Assembly: GCA_035548175.1 (NCBI GenBank)
Contig: DASZTO010000015.1
Location: 1 to 64,000 of the forward strand
Source of the DNA: CALCHA01 sp035548175
GTDB lineage: Bacteria; Planctomycetota; Phycisphaerae; WQYP01
Direction of reading: 5' to 3'
DNA length: 64,000 bases
Shown: positions 1 to 8,242 of the stretch, in pieces
Position numbering within the stretch: the first letter of the stretch is position 1
How the letters are laid out: every line of letters begins with the position of its first letter
The notes under the pieces: generated by a model
Database searches by the model: none
Told to the model about the DNA's origin: nothing
What the model saw: the letters and a program-made list of their open reading frames with translations, nothing else
Position numbers and translations under genes: made by a program

Positions 1-1
1 C

Positions 2-313
2 CTCGCCCAGCAACTCCAACTCATCGCCCAGAACCACGCCCAATCCGCCATCGCCCGCCTCCTCGAACTCTCCCGCTCCCACCACCCCGCCACCGCCCGC
101 CTCGCCACCACCCAACTCCTCGCCTTCGCCAACCTCCTCCCGCCAAACCCCCCAAGCCCAGGGGTTCCACCCCCTGGGGCCAATGTCCCCCCACGCGCGC
201 CCGCCCCCTCCCCCCCGCCCGCCCCCACCCTTTCGTCTTTCGTCTTTTGTCTTGCGTCTTTCCTCGCCCTCGCCTTCCTACTCCCCCTCCTCACCTGCTA
301 CACTCTCCTTTCT
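2..313 (+). CDS. Possible 3' end of an upstream gene, running open into miaB
   Basis: The frame starting at base 2 has no stop up to the miaB start and reads, over its first 45 or so codons, like a real amphipathic helix-rich protein tail rich in Leu, Ala and Gln. After about base 145 it turns into low-complexity proline-rich sequence over a GC hairpin and a heptamer repeat. No stop codon ends it before miaB, in the same frame. Either the upstream gene ends through an indel I cannot place, or the frame is open by chance because of the extreme C-richness. I do not recognise a family. Confidence 0.3.
157..178. repeat. Perfect 8-bp stem hairpin
   Basis: CCCAGGGG and CCCCTGGG form a perfect stem with a six-base loop. 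There is no T tract, so it is not a classical terminator. It may be one of the GC-rich palindromic repeats that fill intergenic DNA in this window. Confidence 0.5.
233..260. repeat. Heptanucleotide tandem repeat, four units of TCGTCTT type
   Basis: Four consecutive heptamers (TCGTCTT, TCGTCTT, TTGTCTT, GCGTCTT) lie upstream of miaB. Read on the other strand they are AAGACGA, the same unit as the seven-copy array at 12141-12189, so this is a dispersed short tandem repeat family. Confidence 0.7.
299..304 (+). promoter_or_regulatory. -10 box of miaB
   Basis: TACACT lies nine bases before the miaB ATG at 314. With usual spacing transcription would start around 311, leaving almost no leader. I see no convincing -35 and no Shine-Dalgarno sequence. 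Confidence 0.45.
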
Positions 314-1948
314 ATGAAGCAAATCTACCTCGAAACCTTCGGCTGCCAGATGAACGTCCTCGACTCCGAACTCGTCGAGAACCAGCTCCGCACCCTCGGC
401 TACGATTTCACCCCCTCCCTCGAAGCCGCCGACGTCGTCCTCTACAACACCTGCTCCGTCCGCGAACGCTCCGAACAAAAAGTCTGGTCTCGCCTCGGTC
501 TCCTCAAAGACCGCAAGGCCGCTGACCCCTCCCTCGTCGTCGGCGTCATCGGATGCATGGCCGAACGCGATGGCCTCTCCCTCTTGAAACGCATGCCCCA
601 CGTCGACCTCCTCTGCGGTCCCTCCGAACTCGACCAGCTCCCCGCACTCCTCGACAACGTCCTCAAAACCGGCAAGCAACATCACGCACTCGCCGGCAAC
701 ACCTCCCGCCGCTCCAAAACCCTCCAACAAGTCCAGGAAGGAGACGGCCTCGAAAACCTCGACCTCTCCCGCTCCTTCTCCCCCGCCGGCAAATCCCCAC
801 GCCAGGCCTACGTCCGCATCGTCCGCGGTTGCAACAAATTCTGCACCTACTGCGTCGTCCCCTACACCCGCGGCGCGGAAGTCTCCCGCTCCCCCGCCGC
901 CCTCCTCGACGAATGCAAAAAACTCGTCGACGCAGGCGCCCTCGAAATCACCCTCCTTGGCCAAACCGTCAACCACTACCGCTTCACAGATTCCTCCCGC
1001 GCTACCTCCTTCGCCGACCTCCTCGCACTCCTCCACGACAACCTCCCCGACCTCCCCCGACTCCGCTTCATCACCTCCTTCCCCGCTGACTTCGGCGACG
1101 ACATCCTCCACGTCATGGCCCAGTCACCCCGCATCTGCAACTACCTCCATATCCCCGCCCAGTCCGGCTCCGACCGCATCCTCAAACTCATGAACCGCGG
1201 CTACACCACCGACTCCTACCTCGCCCTCGTCCAACGCGCCCGCAAAATCGTCCCCGATATCCAGCTCGCAGGCGACTTCATCGTCGGCTTCCCCACCGAA
1301 TCCGACGATGACTACGCCGCCACCCGCGCCCTCGTCGAAAATGTCCGCTACAAAAACTGCTTCATCTTCAAATACTCCCCCCGCCCAGGCACCGTCGCCA
1401 TCAAACGCCACCCCGACGACGTCCCCGACGACGTCAAACGCTTCCGCAACAACGACCTCCTCCGCGTCCAGAACCGCATCTCCAACGAACTCAATCGCGA
1501 ACTCCTCGGCCGCACCGTCGAAGTCCTCTGCGAAGGTCCCTCCGGCTGGAAAGACAGCGCCGACGCGGATTCCGTCATCACCGCCGCCCGCCCCGCCGGT
1601 GCGAATTCCTGTGATTCCCATGAGCCGCGCGTCGAACTGGGCGCCCGTCTCGCCGGCGCCCTGAAAATTCTCCCCTCCACGCCCGCCCCGCGCCTCGACC
1701 GTCACGGCCAACCCTACCGCGCCCCGCGCGCCGCTCCGATGCCGGAGGGATCGATCCAGCTCGCCGGCCGCACCAGCTACGATCAACTGGTAGTTTTTCC
1801 CGGCGCTCCGGAACTCGCCGGCCAAATGGTTTTCGTGCGTCTGGAAGAAGCGCACGGCATGACCATTTTCGGCCAGCTCGCCGGCTCAATTCCGCCTCCC
1901 CCCAGTTTGCCCAGCTTTTCTGACAACAAGCACTTACAGTCAGTTTGA
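314..1948 (+). CDS. miaB: tRNA-2-methylthio-N6-dimethylallyladenosine synthase MiaB
   Basis: Radical-SAM methylthiotransferase that converts i6A37 to ms2i6A37 in tRNAs. The N-terminal UPF0004 domain has the three auxiliary-cluster cysteines (C11 in ETFGCQMN, C47, C81). The radical-SAM CxxxCxxC motif lies in RGCNKFCTYC near residues 173-180. At 544 residues it is longer than usual (about 440-480). The excess is largely a roughly 65-residue stretch, about residues 415-480, between the two halves of the C-terminal TRAM domain (EVLCEGPSGWKD before it, GRTSYD and FGQL after it). That insert is less C-biased than the rest of the gene. The start is the first ATG before the conserved N-terminus; no Shine-Dalgarno is visible. 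Confidence 0.95.
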   Translation: MKQIYLETFGCQMNVLDSELVENQLRTLGYDFTPSLEAADVVLYNTCSVRERSEQKVWSRLGLLKDRKAADPSLVVGVIGCMAERDGLSLLKRMPHVDLLCGPSELDQLPALLDNVLKTGKQHHALAGNTSRRSKTLQQVQEGDGLENLDLSRSFSPAGKSPRQAYVRIVRGCNKFCTYCVVPYTRGAEVSRSPAALLDECKKLVDAGALEITLLGQTVNHYRFTDSSRATSFADLLALLHDNLPDLPRLRFITSFPADFGDDILHVMAQSPRICNYLHIPAQSGSDRILKLMNRGYTTDSYLALVQRARKIVPDIQLAGDFIVGFPTESDDDYAATRALVENVRYKNCFIFKYSPRPGTVAIKRHPDDVPDDVKRFRNNDLLRVQNRISNELNRELLGRTVEVLCEGPSGWKDSADADSVITAARPAGANSCDSHEPRVELGARLAGALKILPSTPAPRLDRHGQPYRAPRAAPMPEGSIQLAGRTSYDQLVVFPGAPELAGQMVFVRLEEAHGMTIFGQLAGSIPPPPSLPSFSDNKHLQSV

Positions 1949-2065
1949 CGCGGCAACTTACCGCCGCGCCGTGCGTGTAGCCCTCTCCGGCGGCCGGTTA
2001 AGTGCATCTGCGAATCGGCCGAAAAAATCGGTAGTTATTTCCCGGCTTCGCGGCGCGGGATTTTC

Positions 2066-2094
2066 TTGAACTCCGATTTGCGGATGGGTACACT
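2066..2094 (+). promoter_or_regulatory. Sigma-70 type promoter for the sigma factor gene
   Basis: TTGAAC (2066-2071) and TACACT (2089-2094) are separated by exactly 17 bases. It is the best full promoter match near the sigma gene and gives a leader of about 95 bases. The 1949-2194 gap holds nothing else I recognise. Confidence 0.6.
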
Positions 2095-2194
2095 GCAGGC
2101 CATCGGGAGAGAATAGCCCCTCCGGCTTTGCGCAGTACCAACAATCTTCAAACTCGGGCTTTGCCGTCGGCGCTTTTGCACGGATCGTGTCCCT

Positions 2195-3088
2195 ATGCCG
2201 GTTGAGTCGGGTCTTCAACTTTATCTCAACCAGATCAACACCGCGCCCCTCCTGTCGGCCGAGCGCGAGAAGGATTTGGCGCGCCGGATCATCCGCGAGA
2301 ACGATCCCTCCGCCCGTGAGGAAATGGTTCGCTCCAACCTCCGCCTCGTCGTCAACATCGCCAAAAATTACGCCAACCGCGGTCTGGCCCTCCAGGACCT
2401 GATCGAGGAAGGCAACATCGGGCTGCTCAAGGCGGTGGAGGGATTCAACCCGGAAATGAACATTCGCTTTTCCACCTACGCTTCGTGGTGGATCAAGCAG
2501 GCGATCAAGCGGGCGCTGATCAATTCCGTGCAGCCGATCCATATTCCGGCGTACATGGTGGAGATGATCGCGCGGTGGAAGCAGGCGGTGGCGGAGCTTG
2601 AGGACAAGCTGGGGCGGATCCCAAACATTGAAGAGCTTGGTCGCGAGATGAAGATGTCGGCCAAAAAGGTGCGCATCATTCAGCGGGCGGTGCGGGCGTT
2701 TCATTCGCCAACGCAGGCGCAGATCACGGAAGAAGACGGCCTGGCGCTGCACGAGATGCTGCACGACGAAAAGACGCAGACGCCCGACGATATCGTGCTG
2801 GGGCGGGATGAGGTCAAGACGATTTACATGCTGCTCTCGAAGATCGATCGGCGCGAGGCGGAGATTTTGAAGCTGCGCTTCGGGCTGGCGGACGGGGAGC
2901 CGCTGACGCTCAAGGAAATCGGCGAGAAGGTGGGATTGACGCGGGAGCGGGTGCGGCAGATCGAGTCGGATGCGCTGAAGAAGCTGAATGCGTATCTGAC
3001 GGCGAACAAGCTGCCGACGTTGCAGTCGCTGGGCGGGGAAGTGCTCGAAGCGCCGGCGCCGGTGACGACGGCGGACGAAGAGTATTGA
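2195..3088 (+). CDS. Primary-like RNA polymerase sigma factor (sigma-70, RpoD/SigA family)
   Basis: A 297-residue sigma factor with regions 1.2, 2, 3 and 4 but without the acidic region 1.1. Region 2 shows the classical core-binding and -10 recognition sequences (NLRLVVNIAKNYANRGL, DLIEEGNIGLLKAV, FSTYASWWIKQAI). Region 4 ends in the -35 helix-turn-helix (LTRERVRQIESDALKKL). Planctomycetes usually encode several short primary-like sigmas, so this may be the housekeeping factor or a group 2 relative; I leave the symbol blank. The ATG has no clear Shine-Dalgarno. Third codon positions are C-rich in the first 60 or so codons and G-rich afterwards, so the strand-composition switch of this region lies inside the gene. 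Confidence 0.93.
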   Translation: MPVESGLQLYLNQINTAPLLSAEREKDLARRIIRENDPSAREEMVRSNLRLVVNIAKNYANRGLALQDLIEEGNIGLLKAVEGFNPEMNIRFSTYASWWIKQAIKRALINSVQPIHIPAYMVEMIARWKQAVAELEDKLGRIPNIEELGREMKMSAKKVRIIQRAVRAFHSPTQAQITEEDGLALHEMLHDEKTQTPDDIVLGRDEVKTIYMLLSKIDRREAEILKLRFGLADGEPLTLKEIGEKVGLTRERVRQIESDALKKLNAYLTANKLPTLQSLGGEVLEAPAPVTTADEEY

Positions 3089-3161
3089 TGGAAACGGGGG
3101 AAGTTGCGTCTCCGGCGCCGGCGGGGATAATCGTGGATCACATCGGCGCATTCCGGGCAGC

Positions 3162-3737
3162 ATGGCAGGATCAGCGGAACCGCTGGAAGAAGGTGCGAGC
3201 TTGCCGGTCGAGAAGGACTACTACGCGATCCTGGGCATAGCTCCCGGGGCGACGGCGGAGGAAATCCGGCTGGCGTTCCTGCATAAGGCCATGGAATGCC
3301 ATCCGGATCGGGGAGGGACGCACGAGAAGATGGTGGAGCTGTCGGAAGCGGTGGAGATCCTGGCGGATCCGGAAAAGCGGTCGCTTTACGACCGGGTGCG
3401 CAGCGCGGGGCGCAACGAGATACTGGTCGCGCAGTGGCGGCAGGCGGAAGCGGATGCGACGGCGCGGGCGCGGTCTTACCCGGAGAATCCGGCGGATTTT
3501 TCGGCGTGGCTGGATGCGATCGCGGCGGACGTGCAAAAGACGACGGGCGGCCGGATGCTCACGGGACTGGCGGCGGGCCTGGTGTTCGGGGCGGTGGTGG
3601 GATTTCTAGCGGCGTGGTACATGGCGATCAATCCGCTGATCGGGGCGGGCGTCGGCTGCGTGGCCGGCGCCGTCGGCGGCGTATTTGCGGCCGCGAGCAA
3701 CGAATCGTTCACGGCCCGGGGGCGCGTCGGAAGCTGA
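3162..3737 (+). CDS. Membrane-anchored J-domain protein
   Basis: Residues about 18-82 form a DnaJ J-domain with the HPD motif at residues 47-49 (ECHPDRGG), which would stimulate a DnaK ATPase. A charged helical linker follows. A glycine/alanine-rich double membrane segment around residues 130-180 (LAAGLVFGAVVGFLAAWY, then GAGVGCVAGAVGGVFAA) suggests a membrane-bound co-chaperone. It lacks the Gly/Phe and zinc-finger regions of true DnaJ. The start is uncertain because no good ribosome site precedes the ATG. Confidence 0.85.
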   Translation: MAGSAEPLEEGASLPVEKDYYAILGIAPGATAEEIRLAFLHKAMECHPDRGGTHEKMVELSEAVEILADPEKRSLYDRVRSAGRNEILVAQWRQAEADATARARSYPENPADFSAWLDAIAADVQKTTGGRMLTGLAAGLVFGAVVGFLAAWYMAINPLIGAGVGCVAGAVGGVFAAASNESFTARGRVGS

Positions 3738-3770
3738 AGGGCATCGGCATCTGCAAGAAGGAAGGAAGCG

Positions 3771-4631
3771 ATGAAGAGAGCGGCAAATCGAATGGCTCGC
3801 CAGGCTGCGCCGGTGATGGCGGTGCTGATGGCGATGGCGTGGGCGCGCGTGTGCATGGCGGATGCGGCGTCGGACTTTGCGAAGATTCACTGGACGGTGG
3901 GCCCGGCGAGCGTGCCTTTGGGCTCGGTGGCGACTCTCAACGTGCCGGCGGGATACCGCTTCACCGATGCAACCGGGGCCCTGATCTGGGCGCGCTTGAC
4001 GCAGAACCCGCCGGGGGGCGAACTGGGCGTGCTGGTTCCGCCGGAAGACTCGGGCAAGGAGTGGTTCATGTCGTTCGAGTTCGACGACATGGGCTACGTG
4101 AAAGATGATGACAAGCTGGACGGGAGCGCGGCGGCGGCGATCCTGCAATCGGTGCGGGACGCCACGGAAGCGTCCAATGAGCAGAGGCGGCGGAACGGGT
4201 GGGAAACGATGACGGTGGTGGGCTGGGAGAAGGCGCCTTTTTACGATCCGACGACGCATTTTCTGACATGGGCGATTCATGGGCGCAGCTCCGGCGGGTC
4301 GGAGAGCGTCAACTACGATTCGCGCGTGCTGGGGCGTCGCGGGGTGATGAAAGTGACGCTGGTGGACGATCCGGGCGCGATTGAGGCGACGGTGCCGACG
4401 TATAACGCGCTGGTGGCGTCGATCGCGTTCAAGCCCGGGGAGACGTACGCGGAGTTTCGGTCGGGCGACAAGGTGGCGAAGTATGGACTGGTGGGCCTGA
4501 TCACGGGAGGCGCGGCGGTGGTGGCGGTGAAGTTCTGGAAGCCGCTGATGAAGCTGGGCGCGGTGGCAGTGGCGGCGGTGGCGGGGCTTCTGGCGAAGAT
4601 CAAGAACATGTTCAAGCGCAAGAAGGCATGA
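3771..4631 (+). CDS. DUF2167 family membrane protein
   Basis: A 286-residue protein with an N-terminal signal peptide, a periplasmic domain matching the DUF2167 pattern (W-x-x-GP near the start, GYVKDDD, N-x-x-R-x-x-G, then WA and LGRRGV) and a C-terminal hydrophobic segment followed by a lysine-rich tail (KIKNMFKRKKA). The family is widespread but has no established biochemical role. A strong ribosome site (GGAAGGAAG) precedes the ATG. The stop overlaps the start of the next gene by four bases (ATGA), so the two are translationally coupled. Confidence 0.85.
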   Translation: MKRAANRMARQAAPVMAVLMAMAWARVCMADAASDFAKIHWTVGPASVPLGSVATLNVPAGYRFTDATGALIWARLTQNPPGGELGVLVPPEDSGKEWFMSFEFDDMGYVKDDDKLDGSAAAAILQSVRDATEASNEQRRRNGWETMTVVGWEKAPFYDPTTHFLTWAIHGRSSGGSESVNYDSRVLGRRGVMKVTLVDDPGAIEATVPTYNALVASIAFKPGETYAEFRSGDKVAKYGLVGLITGGAAVVAVKFWKPLMKLGAVAVAAVAGLLAKIKNMFKRKKA

Positions 4632-5839
4632 GTGATTTTGAATTACTGCTGGTGGTGCTGGGGGGGCTGTATCTGAGCGAGTCGCTGTTGTGGGTGCGGC
4701 GCGGGACGGTGGTGCTGCGGGCGCTGGCAGGGCGGCGGTTCCGGGTGATGCATCCGTCGGCGGGTTTTGGATCGACGGGAGTGGGGCTGGTGTTGTTGAA
4801 TCCGTTGCCGCCGCTGGGGACGGCGTTCCTGTGCCATCAATGGCCGCTGTCGGTGACGCCGGAGGCGGTGTGTTCGTTCGTGCCCAACGTGATCAACGTT
4901 CACGATCGGCCGACACATCTGGGGCATCACGTATTTTTCGCGGATGTCGAGGAGATCGCGCATGACGGGCGGACGCTGACGATCAACGGGAAGGCATTTG
5001 CGCGGGTGAATTCCGAGAGGATGGCGGAGGATTTCGCGGGATTTCTCGGAAAGCTGCGGGAGCTGCCGGAGGGTCGGCGCGGGGCGGCGATCGACGCGGC
5101 GCTGGCGGAATGGATGAGCGTGCGGCGGGTGCGGAGGCGCGTGCGGCGGTATCGGCGTGAATCGCGGGTGCTGCGGGTGTACAGCCACGGGGTGCTGGTG
5201 GTGCTGTTCGGGGCGATTCCGGCGTGCATCGGGCTGATGCAATTTCGGCCATGGCTGCCGGCGTCTCTGGCGGTGTTGGTGGCGCTACTGGCAGGAACGG
5301 CGGCGACATTTTTCGCGGCGCACCGGCGGCTGTTTCCGGGATCGAGGATGGAGCGTTGGAAAGTGGCGGCGACGCTGTTTCTGGCGCCGACAAACGCCAT
5401 CCGGGCGAACGATGCGCTGTCGCGCGAGCTGCTGGCGGGGAGTCATCCGGCGGCGGCGGCGCTGGAGGTGTGCGGGGCGGCGGAGCGGCGAGCGTTTCTG
5501 CGGCGGATTTTGCTGGACGTGGAACATCCGATGTCTCCACGGTATCCGTCGGACGATCCGGGGGTGCGGGCGACGGTGGATGGATTCCAGTCGAGATTGA
5601 AGGCGTCGCTGCATGGGGCGATCGCGGCGGCGGGGGAGGACGTCGCGGCGTTGCTGGCGGCGCCGGCGGCGGAGGAGGCGGCGTCGGTGGCGTACTGTCC
5701 GCGTTGCGATGCGCAGTATGTGCGAGCGGACGCGGTGTGCGGGCCTTGCAACGACATGGCGCTGGCGGCGTTTGCGGGGCAGGGCACGGACCGGGGACCG
5801 ATGATGGCCCCTCCTCCTCCTCCGACGACGACGACGTAA
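4628..5839 (+). CDS. Polytopic membrane protein with C-terminal zinc ribbon, unknown function
   Basis: A 403-residue protein that I do not recognise. It has a membrane segment at the N-terminus, two adjacent segments around residues 190-240, and a C-terminal treble-cleft-like zinc ribbon with two cysteine pairs (CPRC and CGPC). The soluble middle part is arginine-rich. Its start overlaps the DUF2167 stop by four bases, so the two probably work together. The last codons (five Pro, four Thr) and the TAA stop fall at the beginning of a dispersed repeat at 5829-5889, so the C-terminal tail was probably created or replaced by repeat insertion. Confidence 0.75.
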   Translation: MSDFELLLVVLGGLYLSESLLWVRRGTVVLRALAGRRFRVMHPSAGFGSTGVGLVLLNPLPPLGTAFLCHQWPLSVTPEAVCSFVPNVINVHDRPTHLGHHVFFADVEEIAHDGRTLTINGKAFARVNSERMAEDFAGFLGKLRELPEGRRGAAIDAALAEWMSVRRVRRRVRRYRRESRVLRVYSHGVLVVLFGAIPACIGLMQFRPWLPASLAVLVALLAGTAATFFAAHRRLFPGSRMERWKVAATLFLAPTNAIRANDALSRELLAGSHPAAAALEVCGAAERRAFLRRILLDVEHPMSPRYPSDDPGVRATVDGFQSRLKASLHGAIAAAGEDVAALLAAPAAEEAASVAYCPRCDAQYVRADAVCGPCNDMALAAFAGQGTDRGPMMAPPPPPTTTT

Positions 5840-5889
5840 ATTGGCCACGAAGGGCACGAAAAACACGAAAGTTGTGATTTGAAAATCTT
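5829..5889 (+). repeat. Dispersed repeat of about 60 nt, copy 1
   Basis: This stretch, starting at GACGACGTAAA and containing CCACGAAGGGCACGAAAAAC, recurs in reverse complement at 62074-62131 with about 90% identity. Copy 1 supplies the stop codon of the upstream gene. The rest of 5890-6080 is G-rich spacer with one hairpin. Confidence 0.75.
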
Positions 5890-5920
5890 GTTGGTTTTTT
5901 GGGGGGCTCCTTTTTCCGAG

Positions 5921-5956
5921 CATGCTCAGGGGCCTGGCGGCCCTTCGCTGAGCATG
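5921..5956. repeat. Two-tier hairpin downstream of the membrane protein gene
   Basis: CATGCTCAG pairs perfectly with CTGAGCATG; inside the loop GGGCC pairs with GGCCC. There is no T tract after it, so it is either a REP-like element or a Rho-dependent or processing structure. Confidence 0.55.
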
Positions 5957-6089
5957 GCACACGGGGGCGCACGACGGGGTGAACCGAGCGGGGGAAGAGT
6001 TGCGCTGGTGGGGTGGGGTCGCGGAAGGGGGTAGGCGCGGGTACAGTCTGGGGTGAGGGTATGTTGGGGGGTTTGCGGAGTTGTGCGTG

Positions 6090-7469
6090 ATGAGATGGGT
6101 TTTGCTGACGGGGGGGCTTCTGGCGTGGGGGGCGTGCGGGGGTGTTTTCGCTGCGGGGCCGGTGTGGGTATGCACGACGGCGGCGGAGCCGTGGAAGTCG
6201 GAGGCGGCGCCGCGGATGGAGGCGGGTGGGGCGGCGCGGGCGGATGTGGTGATTGAGACGCGCAAGCCTCTGCAGGAGATCGATGGGTTTGGGGGGTGTT
6301 TTAATGAGCTTGGGTGGGAGGCGCTGCGTGGGCTTCCGGAAGGGGCGCGGGAGAAGGTGCTGCGGGAGTTGTTTGGGGATGAGGGGTGCGGGTTCACGCT
6401 GGCGCGGATGCCGATCGGCGCCTCGGATTACGCGAAGAACTGGTATTCGCTGGATGAGACGCCCGGCGATCTGGGGTTGAAGGATTTTTCGATCGAGCGG
6501 GATCGGGGGTGCCTGCTGCACTATGTGAAGGCGGCGATGCAGATTCGGCCGAAGCTGGGCGTGTGGCTGTCGGCGTGGAGTCCGCCGGCGTGGATGAAGA
6601 CGAACGGGGAGTACGCGGGGGGTTCGCTGAAAGCGGATCGGGCGGTTCAGGCGGCCTATGCGGATTATCTGGCGATGGCGGTGCAGGCGTATGAGGGGGA
6701 AGGCGTGCATGTGTATGCATGCATGGTGCAGAACGAGCCGGATGTATCGACGACGTTTCCGACGTGCACGTGGAGCGGGGAGCAGGTGCGGGACTTCATC
6801 CGGGAGGACATGGGGCCGACGTTTCGGCGGAGAAAGGTGGATGCGGGGATCTGGCTGGGGACGATTGCGGACGGGGACATCAAGGATTACGCGGCGCCAG
6901 TGCTGTCCGATCCCGGGGCGGCGGCGTTTGTGAAAGGGGCGGCGTATCAGTGGGGGGGGAAGGCGGCGATTGCGGAGACGCACCGGCGGTATCCGGCGCT
7001 GAAGCTGATGCAATCGGAGACGGAATGCGGGGATGGGACGAATGATTTTGCGTATGCGGAGGAGACGTTCGGGCTGATGCGGACGTATCTGAACGGCGGG
7101 GCGTCGAGCTATTTCATGTGGAACATGGTGCTGCCGCCGGGCGGGGAGAGCAGCTGGGGCTGGGCGCAGAACGCGGCGATCACGGTGGATGGGAAGACGG
7201 GGAAGGTGACGTACAACCCGGAGTTCTATTTGTTCGAGCAGGTGTCGCATTTTGTGCGGCCGGGGGCGCACGTGGCGGCGAGCAGCGGGACGTGGGAGGA
7301 GCGGCTGGCGTTTGTGGGGGCGGATGGTTCGGCGATCGTGGTGGTGGGGAATTCGGCGGAGGCGGCGCGGGAGGTGACGATCGGGACGGACGCGGGAGAG
7401 GATGTGGTGCGCGTCACGTTGCCGGGGCATTCGTTGAATACGCTGGTGCTGCCGGCAGGTGATCGTTGA
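6090..7469 (+). CDS. Secreted glycoside hydrolase family 30
   Basis: A (beta/alpha)8-barrel glycosidase of the GH30 family (glucosylceramidase, beta-glucosidase and xylanase relatives). Signs are the family start IDGFGGCFNE, the strand with LSAWSPPAWMKTNG, the acid/base Glu in QNEP (E216) and the nucleophile Glu in QSETECG (E310), then a C-terminal beta-domain. The first 25 residues are a signal peptide. I chose ATG 6090 because GGAG lies nine bases upstream; a TTG at 6081 would be too close to it. A TACAGT box sits at about 6042-6047. The precise substrate cannot be read off; the pectin and arabinan enzymes elsewhere in the window suggest plant polymers. Confidence 0.9.
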   Translation: MRWVLLTGGLLAWGACGGVFAAGPVWVCTTAAEPWKSEAAPRMEAGGAARADVVIETRKPLQEIDGFGGCFNELGWEALRGLPEGAREKVLRELFGDEGCGFTLARMPIGASDYAKNWYSLDETPGDLGLKDFSIERDRGCLLHYVKAAMQIRPKLGVWLSAWSPPAWMKTNGEYAGGSLKADRAVQAAYADYLAMAVQAYEGEGVHVYACMVQNEPDVSTTFPTCTWSGEQVRDFIREDMGPTFRRRKVDAGIWLGTIADGDIKDYAAPVLSDPGAAAFVKGAAYQWGGKAAIAETHRRYPALKLMQSETECGDGTNDFAYAEETFGLMRTYLNGGASSYFMWNMVLPPGGESSWGWAQNAAITVDGKTGKVTYNPEFYLFEQVSHFVRPGAHVAASSGTWEERLAFVGADGSAIVVVGNSAEAAREVTIGTDAGEDVVRVTLPGHSLNTLVLPAGDR

Positions 7470-7519
7470 AGGCGCGATGGGGCGGCGGTGGCACTGAGCG
7501 AGGGCGGTGCGACTCAACG

Positions 7520-7585
7520 GAACACGGGCGGGACGTTCGTGCCACTCGACCAAGGGAACGAACACGGGCGGGACGCCCGTGCCAC
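7520..7585. repeat. Two tandem REP-like palindromes
   Basis: Two copies (7520-7545 and 7560-7585) of a 26-nt element with core CGGGCGGGACGCCCG, spaced exactly 40 bases. Related copies are at 19755, 27901, 29507 and 36601. The ilvN stop codon directly abuts the second copy. Confidence 0.8.
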
Positions 7586-8188
7586 TCAACCGGGCGGGGT
7601 GGCTTCGAGTTCTTCCTGGGTGGGCTCGCGCTTGTCCATGCTGCCGCCGCGCGGGGGTCTGGCGATGCCTTCGCGGCGTGCGGGGCCGTCGTCGTCTGGG
7701 GCGCTGACGGTGGAACCGCCGCGGGGCATGGCGATGACGCCGGTGCGGGCGAGTTCCTTGATGCCATAGGCGCGGAGCTGTTCGACGAAGGCGTCGATTT
7801 TTTCCTCTTCGCCGGAGATTTCGACCATGAGGGTGCTGGCGCCGACGTCGACGACGCGGCCGCGGAAGATGTTGACGAGCTCGAGGACCTCGCTGCGCTT
7901 GCCGGCGGGGGTGCTGACCTTGATGAGGGCGAGGTCGCGTTCGACGAAGGGGAGGTCCTTGTAGTCGCGGACGCGGACGACGGTGACGATTTTGGCGAGC
8001 TGTTTGCGGACCTGTTCGAGGATGCGTTCGTCGGCGTTGACGATGATGGTCATGCGGGAGAGGGAGGGGTCTTCGGTGCGGCCGACGACGAGGGAATCGA
8101 TGTTGAAGCCGCGGGCGGAGAACATGCCGGCGACGTGGGCGAGTACGCCGGGTTCGTTCATGACCAATGCAGAAATCACGTGTCGCAC
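7586..8188 (-). CDS. ilvN: Acetolactate synthase small (regulatory) subunit
   Basis: Regulatory subunit that gives the IlvB enzyme valine feedback control in branched-chain amino acid synthesis. It shows the family start RHVISALVMNEPGVLAHVAG and then RGFNIDSLVVG with the ACT domain, followed by the second domain (VERDLALIKVSTP). I chose GTG 8188 as start because AGGAG lies seven bases before it; the TTG at 8194 would sit right on the ribosome site. The 200 residues include an unusual charged C-terminal tail of about 40 residues, and the stop abuts a REP element, so the tail may be a recent addition. It is separated from ilvB by a small lipoprotein gene. Confidence 0.94.
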   Translation of the reverse strand: MRHVISALVMNEPGVLAHVAGMFSARGFNIDSLVVGRTEDPSLSRMTIIVNADERILEQVRKQLAKIVTVVRVRDYKDLPFVERDLALIKVSTPAGKRSEVLELVNIFRGRVVDVGASTLMVEISGEEEKIDAFVEQLRAYGIKELARTGVIAMPRGGSTVSAPDDDGPARREGIARPPRGGSMDKREPTQEELEATPPG

Positions 8189-8242
8189 GTGCAATCTCCT
8201 AGTGGCGGCGCTTCCAGCGGGAAGGGCCGCGCGTGTGGGGTG

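Noticed and set aside
2..1948. A longer gene fused to the N-terminus of MiaB
   Set aside because: The frame is open, but it passes through a hairpin and a heptamer repeat as Pro-rich noise and the MiaB N-terminus at 314 is canonical with a -10 just before it.
7520..7585. CRISPR-like array
   Set aside because: Only two palindromic copies with a 14-base gap; the same palindrome is scattered singly elsewhere and no cas genes are present.
4983..7589. Open frame of 868 codons on the minus strand
   Set aside because: Antisense to the membrane protein and GH30 genes, with no domain-like sequence.
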